This document shows positions 1-13,344 of a stretch of DNA of 64,000 nucleotides, one piece after another; the first letter of the stretch is position 1; each line of letters starts with the position of its first letter. The stretch comes from Perca fluviatilis (lineage: Eukaryota; Chordata; Actinopteri; Perciformes; Percidae), in assembly GCF_010015445.1 (NCBI RefSeq), contig NC_053133.1, positions 558,001 to 622,000 on the forward strand, written 5' to 3'. The notes under the pieces were generated by a model. The model did not search any database and was not told the DNA's origin. It saw only the letters and a list, made by a program, of their open reading frames with translations. Both the position numbers and the translations under genes were made by a program.

Positions 1-1294
1 TCTACACCCACCTACAGGAAGTTGGTCCTCCGTAACTTGTGCATTGTGTTAGCTATCAATATTCTTTTGATAACTTTTTTTCATGAGGGTCCTCCGTGTC
101 TACTTGCAAGTTTTCGTGCCAATCGGACTCACGTCCCAGGAGTAGTTAGACAAAGTAGGCTTCCCATATGTCAATATTTTGCTGATTAATAAAAAAATAA
201 AAAAAACAGCGCCATCTAATGGCCGATTGCCGCCAACTTTGGCACAGATGCTAAACCGGACATGAGGAACAACCTTACCAAGTTTCGGGGATATCCGAAT
301 AATTGTTACCACGATAAAGCAACTTCCTGTTTAGACAGGAAGTTCCTATAACTTGCGCATTTTTTCAACTATCAAAATTCTCTGGATAACTTTTCGTCAT
401 GAGGGTCAACAGATACTACCTGCAAAGATTCAAGAAGATTGAAATCACGGCCTAGGACAAGTTCGAAAGAATGTAAAACACCTGAAAAATGCATAATTAA
501 AAATGGCCGCCTTCCGGTTGGGCGGAGCTAATGAAGGTAAATGGGAAATATGTCTGCAATGATTAGAGCAATATGGGTATTAAGTCTGGTGAAGATCGGA
601 GCAACTATGTCCAAGTTAAGGCCTTCCAGGCATTAGGGGGCGCTATGGAGCCCGCTTACAGGTATGGCCCAAATCGCTGTACGGTCTCGCAAAGCTCCCA
701 GGTGTTTATGTGGGTGCCAATTTTTGTGAGTTTTCGTATATATTGAGGCCGTCATAAATGTGCCCAAGTGCTAAATCCAATTAGGGGGCGCTATAGAGCA
801 ACCATACCACTCCCAAGCCTAAATGTGTATTCACATGAAAGAGTTTAATATTCTGCACATGGCTGCAAAAGTTTGAGAGGTTTCGTGCATCCTAAAGTCC
901 TCAAACATGTGTTTGTAAAATGAAGATTTTTTCACGAATACCAATATTTCAGAAATTTTAGAATTTTGTAATTTTTTCTAAAAATAGCACGGTAGAGTTC
1001 AAGATGAGACCTATGTTCCCTAAAAAGTTGGTATATTAACTTATTACTTTTGTCGTAATTAATGCACACGTTAGGGGGCGCTATGGAGCCCCCTGGCAAC
1101 GCCCGAGCCCAATTACTACAATACTTTGCAATTTTCACCAGTTGTGACATATTATCAAATTTTTGTGAGTTTTCGTGCATGCTAAGCCCCTCAAAAACGC
1201 GACGGAGGACTCGGAAAAATAATAATAATAATAATCTGACGAAAAACAATAGGTTCCTTCGCACTTTCAGTGCAAGGCACCCGTTGGGGCCTAA
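1..1294 (+). repeat. Satellite unit S0, left-truncated by window edge
   Basis: The window starts at about unit position 880 of an S unit, at the CACCCACCTACAGG segment that recurs near 4743 and 12053. The copy holds one GCGCCATCTAATGG subunit core near 208 and the three G-rich blocks near 634, 782 and 1072. It ends with an (AAT)n run, a CTGACG segment, a GCACTTTCAGTGC hairpin and GGGGCCTAA. The next unit begins at 1295. Confidence 0.88.
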
Positions 1295-3859
1295 TTAAAG
1301 CTGCAAGCAGCGATGACGGGCCCTCGCTTCTTGCATCGGGGGGTACTGGCAGACGCAACATCACATGTAGACCACACATTCTAAGTTTCATGTAAATCAG
1401 AATAACTTTTGCCAAGATACAATCTGTGGAAAACTCCCTGCTGGACTGAGCTGACGTCACTCCTTGGACTCAACGCATTTGCGCATGTACGCAACTTCGC
1501 CATTTCCTTTTTAGTTCGCTGCAGACATGAGTACAGCTGCTCCTATAGTTGCACGTTACTTGTATAGCATTCTGTTGTGTTGCTGTGTGCGTTATTGAGA
1601 ATGTCAGTTTACTATTTTATGTCCATGCTGGTGTTGCATGTATCTTTGTTTGTGTAATTAACATGACAGTATTTTTCTTTATTATAGTTCAGGATTGCTA
1701 GGAACTTACTGCAAATATATCATTCAGAAACAATAGTTAATACTTTGATTCATGGATGTATTGTTGTCCATTAGTTAATTACAATCCTGCTGAGGATTAG
1801 ATCAGCTGCTGCACTCGCGTGGCGGCGCGTTGCTGGTTTAATTGTTGAAGTGCATTTCACCGTGCCATTCGCACCATTGGTCTATCACATGACTGTTGTA
1901 CCTGTATGTTGCTGTTAGGTTCATTTGTGGTCTTAGAGCACCATCTAGTTGCAATAGATGTAACTGCATAATAACCTGTATTAATTACAACATTGGATCG
2001 TGTTAACTCCATAACTTGCGTACTGTTTTACCTATCAATTTTCTTTTGATAACTTTTTGTCACAAGGGTCCACCGAGTCTATATCCAAGTTTTCGTGCAG
2101 ATTTGACTCACGTCCCAGGAGGAGTTAGACAAAGTATATTTCCCATATATCGCAATGTGAATAATTAATAAAAAAAATTCTAACAGCGCCATCTAATGGC
2201 CGATTCACTCTAAATTTGGCATGGATGCTCAAGCCCCTATGCGGAACACCTGTGTCATTTTGGGTGGCAATCGGAATAAGTCTTGGTAAGATACGCAACT
2301 TCCTGTTTCGACAGCCACCTTCAGGAAGTTGGTCCTCTGTAACTTGCGCATTGTGTTAGCTATCAAAATTCTTTTGATAACTTTTTGTCAGGAGGGTCCT
2401 CAGAGTCTACGCGTAATTGTTTGTGCAGATGGGACTTGCGCTCTACGAGGAGTTAAAAAGAGTAGGTTTCGCATATAGCGAATTTGCTAATTAATAAAAA
2501 AAATTAAAACAGCGCCATCTAAAGGCCGATTGACACCATATTTGGCACACAGCCTCATTGGCACATGAGGAACAAGTGTGTTAAGTTTTGTGTCCAATGG
2601 AATAGCCGTGTGCAAGATACGCAACTTCCTGTTTTGACAGCCACCTTCAGGAAGTTGGTCCTCTGTAACTTGCGCATTGTGTTAGCATCACATTTCTTTT
2701 GATAAATTTTTGTCAAGAGGGTCCTCCTCGAGTCTTATATGCGTTTGTGTCTGATCGGACTCACGCCCCAGGAGTAGTTAGACAGAGTATGTTTCCCATA
2801 TATCAATATTTGCTGACTAATTAAAAAAAATCGAAACAGCGCCATCTAATGGCAGATTGCCACCAGGTTTGGCACAGATGCTAAACTGGCCATGAGGAAC
2901 AACCTTGTCAAGTTTCGGGGCAATCCGAATAATTGTTGCCACGATAAGGCAACTTCCTGTTTAGACAGGAAGTTCCTATAACTTCCGCATTTTTTCAACT
3001 ATCAAAATTCTCTGGAAAGCTTTTCGTCATGAGGGTCAACAGATACTACCTGCAAAGATTCGAGAAGATTGAAATCACGGCCTAGGACGAGTTCGAAAGA
3101 ATTTAAAACGCCTGAAATATGCATAATTAAATATGGCCGCCATCCGGTTGGGCGGAGCTAATGAAGGTAAATGGGAAATATGTCTGCAATTATTAGAGCA
3201 ATATGGGTATTAAGTCTGGTGAAGATCGGAGCAACTATGTCCAAGTTAAGGCCTTCCAGGCATTAGGGGGCGCTATGGAGCCCGCTTACAGGTATGGCCC
3301 AAATCGCTGTACGGTCTCGCAAAGCTCCCAGGTGTTTATGTGGGTGCCAATTTCTGTGAGTTTTCGTATATATTGAGGCCGTCATAAATGTGCCCAAGTG
3401 CTAAATCCAATTAGGGGGCGCTATAGAGCAACCATACCACTCCCAAACCTAAATGTGTATTCACATGAAAGAGTTTAATATTCTGCACATGGCTGCAAAA
3501 GTTTGAGAGGTTTCGTGCATCCTAAAGTCCTCAAACATGTGTTTGTAAAATGAAGATTTTTTTCACGAATACCAATATTTCAGAAATTTTAGAATTTTAG
3601 AATTTTTTCTAAAAATAGCACGGTAGAGTTCAAGATGAGACCTATGTTCCCTAAAAAGTTGGTATATTAACTTATTACTTTTGTCGTAATTAATGCGCAC
3701 GTTAGGGGGCGCTATGGAGCCCCCTGGCAACGCCCGAGCCCAATTACTACAATATTTTGCAATTTTCACCAGTTGTGACATGTTATCAAATTTTTGTGAG
3801 TTTTCGTGCATGCTAAGCCCCTCAAAAACGCGACGGAGGACTTGGAAAAATAATTATAA
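1295..3859 (+). repeat. Satellite unit L1 (2565 bp)
   Basis: Begins TTAAAGCTGCAAGCAGC. Three ~326-bp subunits have GCGCCATCTA cores near 2185, 2511 and 2838, spaced 326 and 327 bp. The third diverges after about 260 bp into the middle region. G-rich blocks lie near 3266, 3412 and 3701. The unit ends at an A/T-rich run after GGACTTGG and lacks the CTGACG hairpin tail seen in S units. It is followed directly by an S unit, unlike the other L units, which are followed by L'. Confidence 0.88.
2003..3100 (+). repeat. Internal 326-bp tandem subunits (example in L1)
   Basis: Within L1, the segment GCGCCATCTA ... TTTGGCA ... ACTTCCTG ... CAGGAAGT ... TTTTGATAA ... GAGTTAGACA ... TTAATAAAAAA repeats at ~326 bp spacing. 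L and L' units have three such subunits and S units two. The missing subunit accounts for most of the ~370-bp length difference between classes. Equivalent sub-arrays lie near 4570-5200, 6760-7830, 9310-10360, 11890-12500, 14045-15090, 16615-17660 and 19195-19790. Confidence 0.85.
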
Positions 3860-6051
3860 TTAAAGCTGCAGGCAGCGATGACGGGCCCTCGCTTCTTGCA
3901 TCGGGGGATACTGGCAGCCGCAACATCACGTGTAGTCCACACCTTGTAAGTTTCATGTAAATCGGAATAACTTTTGCCAAGATGCAACCTGTGGAAAACT
4001 CCCTGCTGGACTGAGACAACGTCACCTGTTGGACTCACGCATTTGCGCAAATGCGCAACTTAGCCATTTCCTTTTGTAGTTCGCTGCAGACATGAGTACA
4101 GGTGCTCCTATAGTTGCACGTTACTTGTATAGCATTCTGTTGTGTTGCCGTGTGCGTTATTGAAAACGTAAGTGCACAATTTCATGTTGCATGTATCTTT
4201 GTTTGTGTAATTAACATGAAAGTATTTTTCTTTATTATAGTTCAGGATGCATGCTTATGTCTACTGTAATGCTGGGAACTTACTGCAAATATATCATTCA
4301 GAAACAATAGTTAATACTTTGATTCATGGATGTATGTTAGTACAGTGTGGTACATTAGTTAATTACAATCCTGCTGATGATTAGTTCAGCTGCTGCACTC
4401 GCGATGTTGTTGCTGGTTTAATTGTTGAAGCGCATTGCACTGTGCCATTCGCGCCTGGTCTGGTCTGCACATGACTATTGTACCTGTATGTTGCTGTTAT
4501 GTTCATTTGTGGTCTTAGAGCACCATCTAGTGGTCAATAGATGTAACTGCGTAATAACCTGTATTGTTTACTACATGGCATCGTGTAAATTTGCTAATTA
4601 ATAAAAGAAAAATGAAAACAGCGCCATCTAAAGGCCGATTGTCACCATATTTGGCACACAGCCTCATTAGCACATGAGGAACAACTGCTCTAAGTTTTGC
4701 ATCCATTGGAATAGCCGTTGGCAAGATACAACCGTTCCTGTTTCCACACCCACCTACAGGAAGTTGGTCCTCCGTAACTTGTGTATTGTGTTAGCTATCA
4801 ATATTCTTTTGATAACTTTTTTTCATGAGGGTCCTCCGTGTCTACTTGCAAGTTTTCGTGCCGATCGGACTCACGTCCCAGGAGTAGTTAGACAAAGTAG
4901 GCTTCCCATATGTCAATATTTTGCTGATTAATAAAAAAATATAAAAAACAGGCGCCATCTAATGGCCGGATGCCGCCAACTTTGGCACAGATGCTAAACC
5001 GGACATGAGGAACAACCTTACCAAGTTTGGGGGCAATCCGAATAATTGTTACCACGATAAAGCAACTTCCTGTTTAGACAGGAAGTTCCTATAACTTGCG
5101 CATTTTTTCAACTATCAAAATTCTCTGGATAGCTTTTCGTCATGAGGGTCAAGAGATACTACCTGCAAAGATTCAAGAAGATTGAAATCACGGCCTAGGA
5201 CAAGTTCGAAAGAATGTAAAACACCTGAAAAATGCATAATTAAAAATGGCCGCCTTCCGGTTGGGCGGAGCTAATGAAGGTAAATGGGAAATATGTGTGC
5301 AATGATAAGAGCAATATGGGTATTAAGTCTGGTGAAGATCGGAGCAACTATGTCCAAGTTAAGGCCTTCCAGGCATTAGGGGGCGCTACGGAGCCCGCTT
5401 ACAGGTATGGCCCAAATCGCTGTACGGTCTCGCAAAGCTCCCAGGTGTTTATGTGGGTGCCAATTTTTGTGAGTTTTCGTATATATTGAGGCCGTCATAA
5501 ATGTGCCCAAGTGCTAAATCCAATTAGGGGGCGCTATACAGCAACCATACCACTCCCAAGCCTAAATGTGTATTCACATGAAAGAGTTTAATATTCTGCA
5601 CATGGCTGCAAAAGTTTGAGAGGTTTCGTGCATCCTAAAGTCCTCAAACATGTGTTTGTAAAATGAAGATTTTTTCACGAATACCAATATTTCAGAAATT
5701 TTAGAATTTTGTAATTTTTTCTAAAAATAGCACGGTAGAGTTCAAGATGAGACCTATGTTCCCTAAAAAGTTGGTATATTAACTTATTACTTTTGTCGTA
5801 ATTAATGCACACGTTAGGGGGCGCTATGGAGCCCCTGGCAACGCCGAGCCCAATTACTACAATACTTTGCAATTTTCACCAGTTGTGACATATTATCAAA
5901 TTTATGTGAGTTTTCGCATGCTAAGCCCCTCAAAAACGCGACGGAGGACTCGGAAATAATAATAATAATAAAATCTGACAAAAACAATAGGTTCCCTTCC
6001 TTCAGTGCAAGGCAGCACCGCGAGCTTTAGACTTCGCGGTTCGGGCCCTAA
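3860..6051 (+). repeat. Satellite unit S1 (2192 bp)
   Basis: Begins TTAAAGCTGCAGGCAGC. It has two subunits, with cores near 4620 and 4951, and the S-specific head containing GAAAACGTAAGTGCAC. G-rich blocks lie near 5377, 5525 and 5815. Its 3' tail differs from the other S units: the hairpin is built from CCGCGA and TCGCGG, followed by GGGCCCTAA. The hairpin is therefore kept while its sequence changes. The body is almost identical to S2. Confidence 0.88.
4529..5836. promoter_or_regulatory. CTCF-like motif cluster in S1 (representative of every unit)
   Basis: The vertebrate CTCF core is approximately CCASYAGRKGGCRS. On the minus strand, GCGCCATCTAATGG reads CCATTAGATGGCGC and mismatches at one of 14 positions. 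The related AGCACCATCTAGTGG near 4529 also mismatches at one position. On the plus strand, blocks such as GCATTAGGGGGCGC match 12 of 14. Each unit therefore has minus-oriented sites first, then three plus-oriented G-rich sites, giving about 55 candidates over the array. This is motif similarity only. Binding is unproven, and DNA methylation or heterochromatin could silence all of them. Confidence 0.4.
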
Positions 6052-8612
6052 TTAAAGCTGCAAGCAGCGATGACCGGCCCTTCGCTTTGCATCGGGGGTA
6101 CTGGCAGACGCAACATCACATGTAGACCACACATTCTAAGTTTCATGTAAATCAGAATAACTTTTGCCAAGATACAATCTGTGGAAAACTCCCTGCTGGA
6201 CTGAGCTGACGTCACCTCTTGGACTCACGCATTTGCGCACATGTGCAAACTTCGCCATTTCCTTTGTAGGGTAGTTCGCTGCAGACATGAGTAAACGCTG
6301 CTCCTATAGTTGCACGTTACTTGTATAGCATTCTGTTGTGTTGCTGTGTGCGTTATTGAGATTGTCAGTTTACTATTTTATGTCCATGCTGGTGTTGCAT
6401 GTATCTTTGTTTGTGTAATTAACATGACAGTATTTTTCTATTTATAGTTCAGGATTGCTAGGAACTTACTGCAAATATATCATTCAGAAACAATAGTTAA
6501 TACTTTGATTCATGGATGTATTGTTGTCCATTAGTTAATTACAATCCTGCTGAGGATTAGATCAGCTGCTGCACTCGCGATGGCGTTGCTGGTTTAATTG
6601 TTGAAGTGCATTTCACCGTGCCATTCGCACCATTGGTCTATCACATGACTGTTGTACCTGTATGTTGCTGTTAGGTTCATTTGTGGTCTTAGAGCACCAT
6701 CTAGTTGCAATAGATGTAACTGCATAATAACCTGTATTAATTACAACATTGGATCGTTAGTTAACTCCATAACTTTGCGCATCGTTTTACCTATCAATAT
6801 TCTTTTGATAACTTTTTGTCAAAAGGGTCCACCGAGTCTATATCCAAGTTTTCGGCAGATTTGACTCACGTCCCAGGAGGAGTTAGACAAAGTATATTTC
6901 CCATATATCGCAATGTGAATAATTAATAAAAAAAATTCTAACAGCGCCATCTAATGGCCGATTCACTCTAAATTTGGCATGGATGCTCAAGCCCCTATGC
7001 GGAACAACTGTGTCATTTTGGGTGGCAATCGGAATAAGTCTTGGTAAGATACGCAACTTCCTGTTTCGACAGCCACCTTCAGGAAGTTGGTCCTCTGTAA
7101 CTTGCGCATTGTGTTAGCTATCAAAATTCTTTTGATAACTTTTTGTCAGGAGGGTCCTCAGAGTCTACGCGTAATTGTTTGTGCAGATGGGACTCGCTCT
7201 ACGAGGAGTTAAAAGAGTAGGTTTCGCATATAGCGAATTTGCTAATTAATAAAAAAAATTAAAACAGCGCCATCTAAAGGCCGATTGACACCATATTTGG
7301 CACACAGCCTCATTGGCACATGAGGAACAAGTGTGTTAAGTTTTGTGTCCAATGGAATAGCCGTGTGCAAGATACGCAACTTCCTGTTTTGACAGCCACC
7401 TTCAGGAAGTTGGTCCTCTGTAACTTGCGCATTGTGTTAGCCATCAAAATTCTTTTGATAAATTTTTGTCAAGAGGGTCCTCCGAGTCTATATGCAAGTT
7501 TTCGTGCTGATCGGACTCACGCCCCAGGAGTAGTTAGACAGAGTATGTTTCCCATATATCAATATTTGCTGACTAATTAAAAAAAATCGAAACAGCGCCA
7601 TCTAATGGCAGATTGCCACCAGGTTTGGCACAGATGCTAAACTGGCCATGAGGAACAACCTTGTCAAGTTTCGGGGCAATCCGAATAATTGTTGCCACGA
7701 TAAGGCAACTTCCTGTTTAGACAGGAAGTTCCTATAACTTCCGCATTTTTTCAACTATCAAAATTCTCTGGAAAGCTTTTCGTCATGAGGGTCAACAGAT
7801 ACTACCTGCAAAGATTCGAGAAGATTGAAATCACGGCCTAGGACGAGTTCGAAAGAATTTAAAACGCCTGAAATATGCATAATTAAATATGGCCGCCATC
7901 CGGTTGGGCGGAGCTAATGAAAGTAAATGGGAAATGTGTCTGCAATTATTAGAGCAATATGGGTATTAAGTCTGGTGAAGATCGGAGCAACTATGTCCAA
8001 GTTAAGGCCTTCCAGGCATTAGGGGCCTATGGATTCCGCGCTAAGGTATGGCCCAAATCGCTGTACGGTCTCGCAAAGCTCCCAGGTGTTTATGTGGGTG
8101 CCAATTTTTGTGAGTTTTCGTATATATTGAGGCCGTCATAAATGTGCCCAAGTGCTAAATCCAGTTAGGGGGCGCTATAGAGCAACCATACCACTCCCAA
8201 GCCTAAATGTGTATTCACATGAAAGAGTTTAATATTCTGCACATGGCTGCAAAAGTTTGAGAGGTTTCGTGCATCCTAAAGTCCTCAAACATGTGTTTGT
8301 AAAATGAAGATTTTTTCACGAATACCAATATTTCAGAAATTTTTGAATTTTGTAATTTTTTCTAAAAATAGCACGGTAGAGTTCAAGATGAGACCTATGT
8401 TCCCTAAAAAGTTGGTATATTAACTTATTACTTTTGTCGTAATTAATGCGCACGTTAGGGGGCGCTATGGAGCCCCCTGGCAACGCCCGAGCCCAATTAC
8501 TACAATACTTTGCAATTTTCACCAGTTGTGACATATTATCAAATTTATGTGAGTTTTCGTGCATGCTAAGCCCCTCAAAAACGCGACGGAGGACTTGGAA
8601 AAATAATAATAA
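6052..8612 (+). repeat. Satellite unit L2 (2561 bp)
   Basis: Begins TTAAAGCTGCAAGCAGC. Three subunits have cores near 6943, 7266 and 7593. The first G-rich block, near 8019, is altered (GGGGCCTATGG in place of GGGGGCGCTATGG), while those near 8164 and 8455 are intact. It ends in an (AAT)n run with no hairpin tail and is followed by L'1. Confidence 0.88.
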
Positions 8613-11171
8613 TTAAAGCTGCAGGCAGCGATGACGGGCCCTCGCTTCTTGCATCGGGGGATACTGGCAGACGCAACATCACGTGTAGTCCACACCTTGT
8701 AAGTTTCATGTAAATCGGAATAACTTTTGCCAAGATGCAACCTGTGGAAAACTCCCTGCTGGACTGAGACAACGTCACCTGTTGGACTCACGCATTTGCG
8801 CACATGCGCAACTTAGCCATTTCCTTTTGTAGTTCGCTGCAGACATGAGTACAGCTGCTCCTATAGTTGCACGTTACTTGTATAGCATTCTGTTGTGTTG
8901 CTGTGTGCGTTATTGAGAATGTCAGTTTACTATTTTATGTCCATGCTGGTGTTGCATGTATCTTTGTTTGTGTAATTAACATGACAGTATTTTTCTTTAT
9001 TATAGTTCAGGATTGCTAGGAACTTACTGCAAATATATCATTCAGAAACAATAGTTAATACTTTGATTCATGGATGTATTGTTGTCCATTAGTTAATTAC
9101 AATCCTGCTGAGGATTAGATCAGCTGCTGCACTCGCGATGGCGTTGCTGGTTTAATTGTTGAAGTGCATTTCACCGTGCCATTCGCACCATTGGTCTATC
9201 ACATGACTGTTGTACCTGTATGTTGCTGTTAGGTTCATTTGTGGTCTTAGAGCACCATCTAGTTGCAATAGATGTAACTGCATAATAACCTGTATTAATT
9301 ACAACATTGGATCGTGTTAACTCCATAACTTGCGTACTGTTTTACCTATCAATATTCTTTTGATAACTTTTTGTCAAAAGGGTCCACCGAGTCTATATCC
9401 AAGTTTTCGCGGCAGATTTGACCTACGTCCCAGGAGGAGTTAGACAAAGTATATTTCCCATATATCGCAATGTGAATAATTAATAAAAAAAATTCTAACA
9501 GCGCCATCTAATGGCCGATTCACTCTAAATTTGGCATGGATGCTCAAGCCCCTATGCGGAACAACTGTGTCATTTTGGGTGGCAATCGGAATAAGTCTTG
9601 GTAAGATACGCAACTTCCTGTTTCGACAGCCAACTTCAGGAAGTTGGTCCTCTGTAACTTGCGCATTGTGTTAGCTATCAAAATTCTTTTGATAACTTTT
9701 TGTCAGGAGGGTCCTCAGAGTCTACGCGTAATTGTTTGTGCAGATGGGACTCGCGCTCTACGAGGAGTTAAAAAGAGTAGGTTTCGCATATAGCGAATTT
9801 GCTAATTAATAAAAAAAATTAAAACAGCGCCATCTAAAGGCCGATTGACACCATATTTGGCGCACAGCCTCATTGGCACATGAGGAACAAGTGTGTTAAG
9901 TTTTGTGTCCAATGGAATAGCCGTGTGCAAGATACGCAACTTCCTGTTTTGACAGCCACCTTCAGGAAGTTGGTCCTCTGTAACTTGCGCATTGTGTTAG
10001 CCATCAAAATTCTTTTGAGAAATTTTTGTCAAGAGGGTCCTCCGAGTCTATATGCAAGTTTTCGTGCTGATCGGACTCACGCCCCAGGAGTAGTTAGACA
10101 GAGTATGTTTCCCATATATCAATATTTGCTGACTAATTAAAAAAAATCGAAACAGCGCCATCTAATGGCAGATTGCCACCAGGTTTGGCACAGATGCTAA
10201 ACTGGCCATGAGGAACAACCTTGTCAAGTTTCGGGCGCAACCAAATAATTGTTACCGATAAGGCAACTTCCTGTTTAGACAGGAAGTTCCTATAACTTCC
10301 GCATTTTTCAACTATCAAAATTCTCTGGAAAGCTTTTCGTCATGAGGGTCAACAGATACTACCTGCAAAGATTCGAGAAGATTGAAATCACGGCCTAGGA
10401 CGAGTTCGAAAGAATTTAAAACGCCTGAAATATGCATAATTAAATATGGCCGCCATCCGGTTGGGCGGAGCTAATGAAAGTAAATGGGAAATGTGTCTGC
10501 AATTATTAGAGCAATATGGGTATTAAGTCTGGTGAAGATCGGAGCAACTATGTCCAAGTTAAGGCCTTCCAGGCATTAGGGGGCGCTATGGAGCCCGCTT
10601 ACAGGTATGGCCCAAATCGCTGTACGGTCTCGCAAAGCTCCCAGGTGTTTATGTGGGTGCCAATTTTTGTGAGTTTTCGTATATATTGAGGCCGTCATAA
10701 ATGTGCCCAAGTGCTAAATCCAGTTAGGGGGCGCTATAGAGCAACCATACCACTCCCAAGCCTAAATGTGTATTCACATGAAAGAGTTTAATATTCTGCA
10801 CATGGCTGCAAAAGTTTGAGAGGTTTCGTGCATCCTAAAGTCCTCAAACATGTGTTTGTAAAATGAAGATTTTTTCACGAATACCAATATTTCAGAAATT
10901 TTTGAATTTTGTAATTTTTTCTAAAAATAGCACGGTAGAGTTCAAGATGAGACCTATGTTCCCTAAAAAGTTGGTATATTAACTTATTACTTTTGTCGTA
11001 ATTAATGCGCACGTTAGGGGGCGCTATGGAGCCCCCTGGCAACGCCCGAGCCCAATTACTACAATACTTTGCAATTTTCACCAGTTGTGACATATTATCA
11101 AATTTATGTGAGTTTTCGTGCATGCTAAGCCCCTCAAAAACGCGACGGAGGACTTGGAAAAATAATAATAA
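8613..11171 (+). repeat. Satellite unit L'1 (2559 bp)
   Basis: This unit begins with the GCAGGCAGC head variant but is otherwise L-type. It has three subunits with cores near 9498, 9826 and 10153 and intact G-rich blocks near 10575, 10723 and 11015. The head variant (GCAGG against GCAAG) tracks the type of the preceding unit: GCAGG follows an L or L' end and GCAAG follows an S end. This suggests the junction, not the body, carries the distinction. Confidence 0.87.
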
Positions 11172-13344
11172 TTAAAGCTGCAGGCAGCGATGACGGGCCC
11201 TCGCTTCTTGCATCGGGGGATACTGGCAGACGCAACATCACGTGTAGTCCACACCTTGTAAGTTTCATGTAAATCGGAATAACTTTTGCCAAGATGCAAC
11301 CTGTGGAAAACTCCCTACTGGACTGAGACAACGTCACCTGTTGGACTCACGCATTTGCGCACATGCGCAACTTAGCCATTTCCTTTTGTAGTTCGCTGCA
11401 GACATGAGTACAGTTGCTCCTATAGTTGCACGTTACTTGTATAGCATTCTGTTGTGTTGCCGTGTGCGTTATTGAAAACGTAAGTGCACAATTTCATGTT
11501 GCATGTATCTTTGTTTGTGTAATTAACATGAAAGTATTTTTCTTTATTATAGTTCAGGATGCATGCTTATGTCTACTGTAATGCTGGGAACTTACTGCAA
11601 ATATATCATTCAGAAACAATAGTTAATACTTTGATTCATGGATGTATGTTAGTACAGTGTGGTACATTAGTTAATTACAATCCTGCTGATGATTAGTTCA
11701 GCTGCTGCACTCGCGATGTTGTTGCTGGTTTAATTGTTGAAGCGCATTGCACTGTGCCATTCGCGCCGCTGGTCTGTCACATGACTATTGTACCTGTATG
11801 TTGCTGTTATGTTCATTTGTGGTCTTAGAGCACCATCTAGTGGTCAATAGATGTAACTGCGTAATAACCTGTATTGTTTACTACATGGCATCGTGTAAAT
11901 TTGCTAATTAATAAAAGAAAAATGAAAACAGCGCCATCTAAAGGCCGATTGTCACCATATTTGGCACACAGCCTCATTAGCACATGAGGAACAACTGCTC
12001 TAAGTTTTGCATCCATTGGAATAGCCGTTGGCAAGATACAACCGTTCCTGTTTCCACACCCACCTACAGGAAGTTGGTCCTCCGTAACTTGTGTATTGTG
12101 TTAGCTATCAATATTCTTTTGATAACTGTTTTTCATGAGGGTCCTCCGTGTCTACTTGCAAGTTTTCGTGCCGATCGGACTCACGTCCCAGGAGTAGTTA
12201 GACAAAGTAGGCTTCCCATATGTCAATATTTTGCTGATTAATAAAAAAATAAAAAAAACAGGCGCCATCTAATGGCCGATTGCCGCCAACTTTGGCACAG
12301 ATGCTAAACCGGACATGAGGAACAACCTTACCAAGTTTGGGGGCAATCCGAATAATTGTTACCACGATAAAGCAACTTCCTGTTTAGACAGGAAGTTCCT
12401 ATAACTTGCGCATTTTTTCAACTATCAAAATTCTCTGGATAGCTTTTCGTCATGAGGGTCAAGAGATACTACCTGCAAAGATTCAAGAAGATTGAAATCA
12501 CGGCCTAGGACAAGTTCGAAAGAATGTAAAACACCTGAAAAATGCATAATTAAAAATGGCCGCCTTCCGGTTGGGCGGAGCTAATGAAGGTAAATGGGAA
12601 ATATGTGTGCAATGATAAGAGCAATATGGGTATTAAGTCTGGTGAAGATCGGAGCAACTATGTCCAAGTTAAGGCCTTCCAGGCATTAGGGGGCGCTACG
12701 GAGCCCGCTTACAGGTATGGCCCAAATCGCTGTACGGTCTCGCAAAGCTCCCAGGTGTTTATGTGGGTGCCAATTTTTGTGAGTTTTCGTATATATTGAG
12801 GCCGTCATAAATGTGCCCAAGTGCTAAATCCAATTAGGGGCGCTATACAGCAACCATACCACTCCCAAGCCTAAATGTGTATTCACATGAAAGAGTTTAA
12901 TATTCTGCACATGGCTGCAAAAGTTTGAGAGGTTTCGTGCATCCTAAAGTCCTCAAACATGTGTTTGTAAAATGAAGATTTTTTCCACGAAAACCAATAT
13001 TTCAGAAATTTTAGAATTTTGTAATTTTTTCTAAAAAATAGCACGGTAGAGTTCAAGATGAGACCTATGTTCCCTAAAAAGTTGGTATATTAACTTATTA
13101 CTTTTGTCGTATAAACGCACACCGTATAGGGCGCTATGGAGCCCCTGGCAACGCCGAGCCCAATTACTACAATACTTTGCAATTTTCACCAGTTGTGACA
13201 TATTATCAAATTTTTGTGAGTTTTCGTGCATGCTAAGCCCCTCAAAAACGCGACGGAGGACTCGGAAAAATAATAATAATAATAATCTGACGAAAAACAA
13301 TAGGTTCCTTCGCACTTTCAGTGCAAGGCACCGTTGGGGCCTAA
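11172..13344 (+). repeat. Satellite unit S2 (2173 bp)
   Basis: S-type unit with two subunits, cores near 11931 and 12262. Most of it matches S1 at 3860 almost base for base, which defines the 7312-bp higher-order period. The second and third G-rich blocks (about 12833 and 13126) have lost Gs relative to S1. It ends with the CTGACG segment, the GCACTTTCAGTGC hairpin and GGGGCCTAA. Confidence 0.88.

Noticed and set aside
932..1460. Overlapping open frames on both strands around the satellite tail
   Set aside because: They read through (AAT)n and hairpin sequence in several frames at once, which indicates low stop density and not a protein.
7320..7580. Recurring 82-86-residue open frame in the satellite (also near 9880, 14614, 17188)
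   Set aside because: It recurs because the DNA repeats almost exactly. It spans the 326-bp subunit boundary, has no domain or coding-type variation, and is broken or absent in other units.
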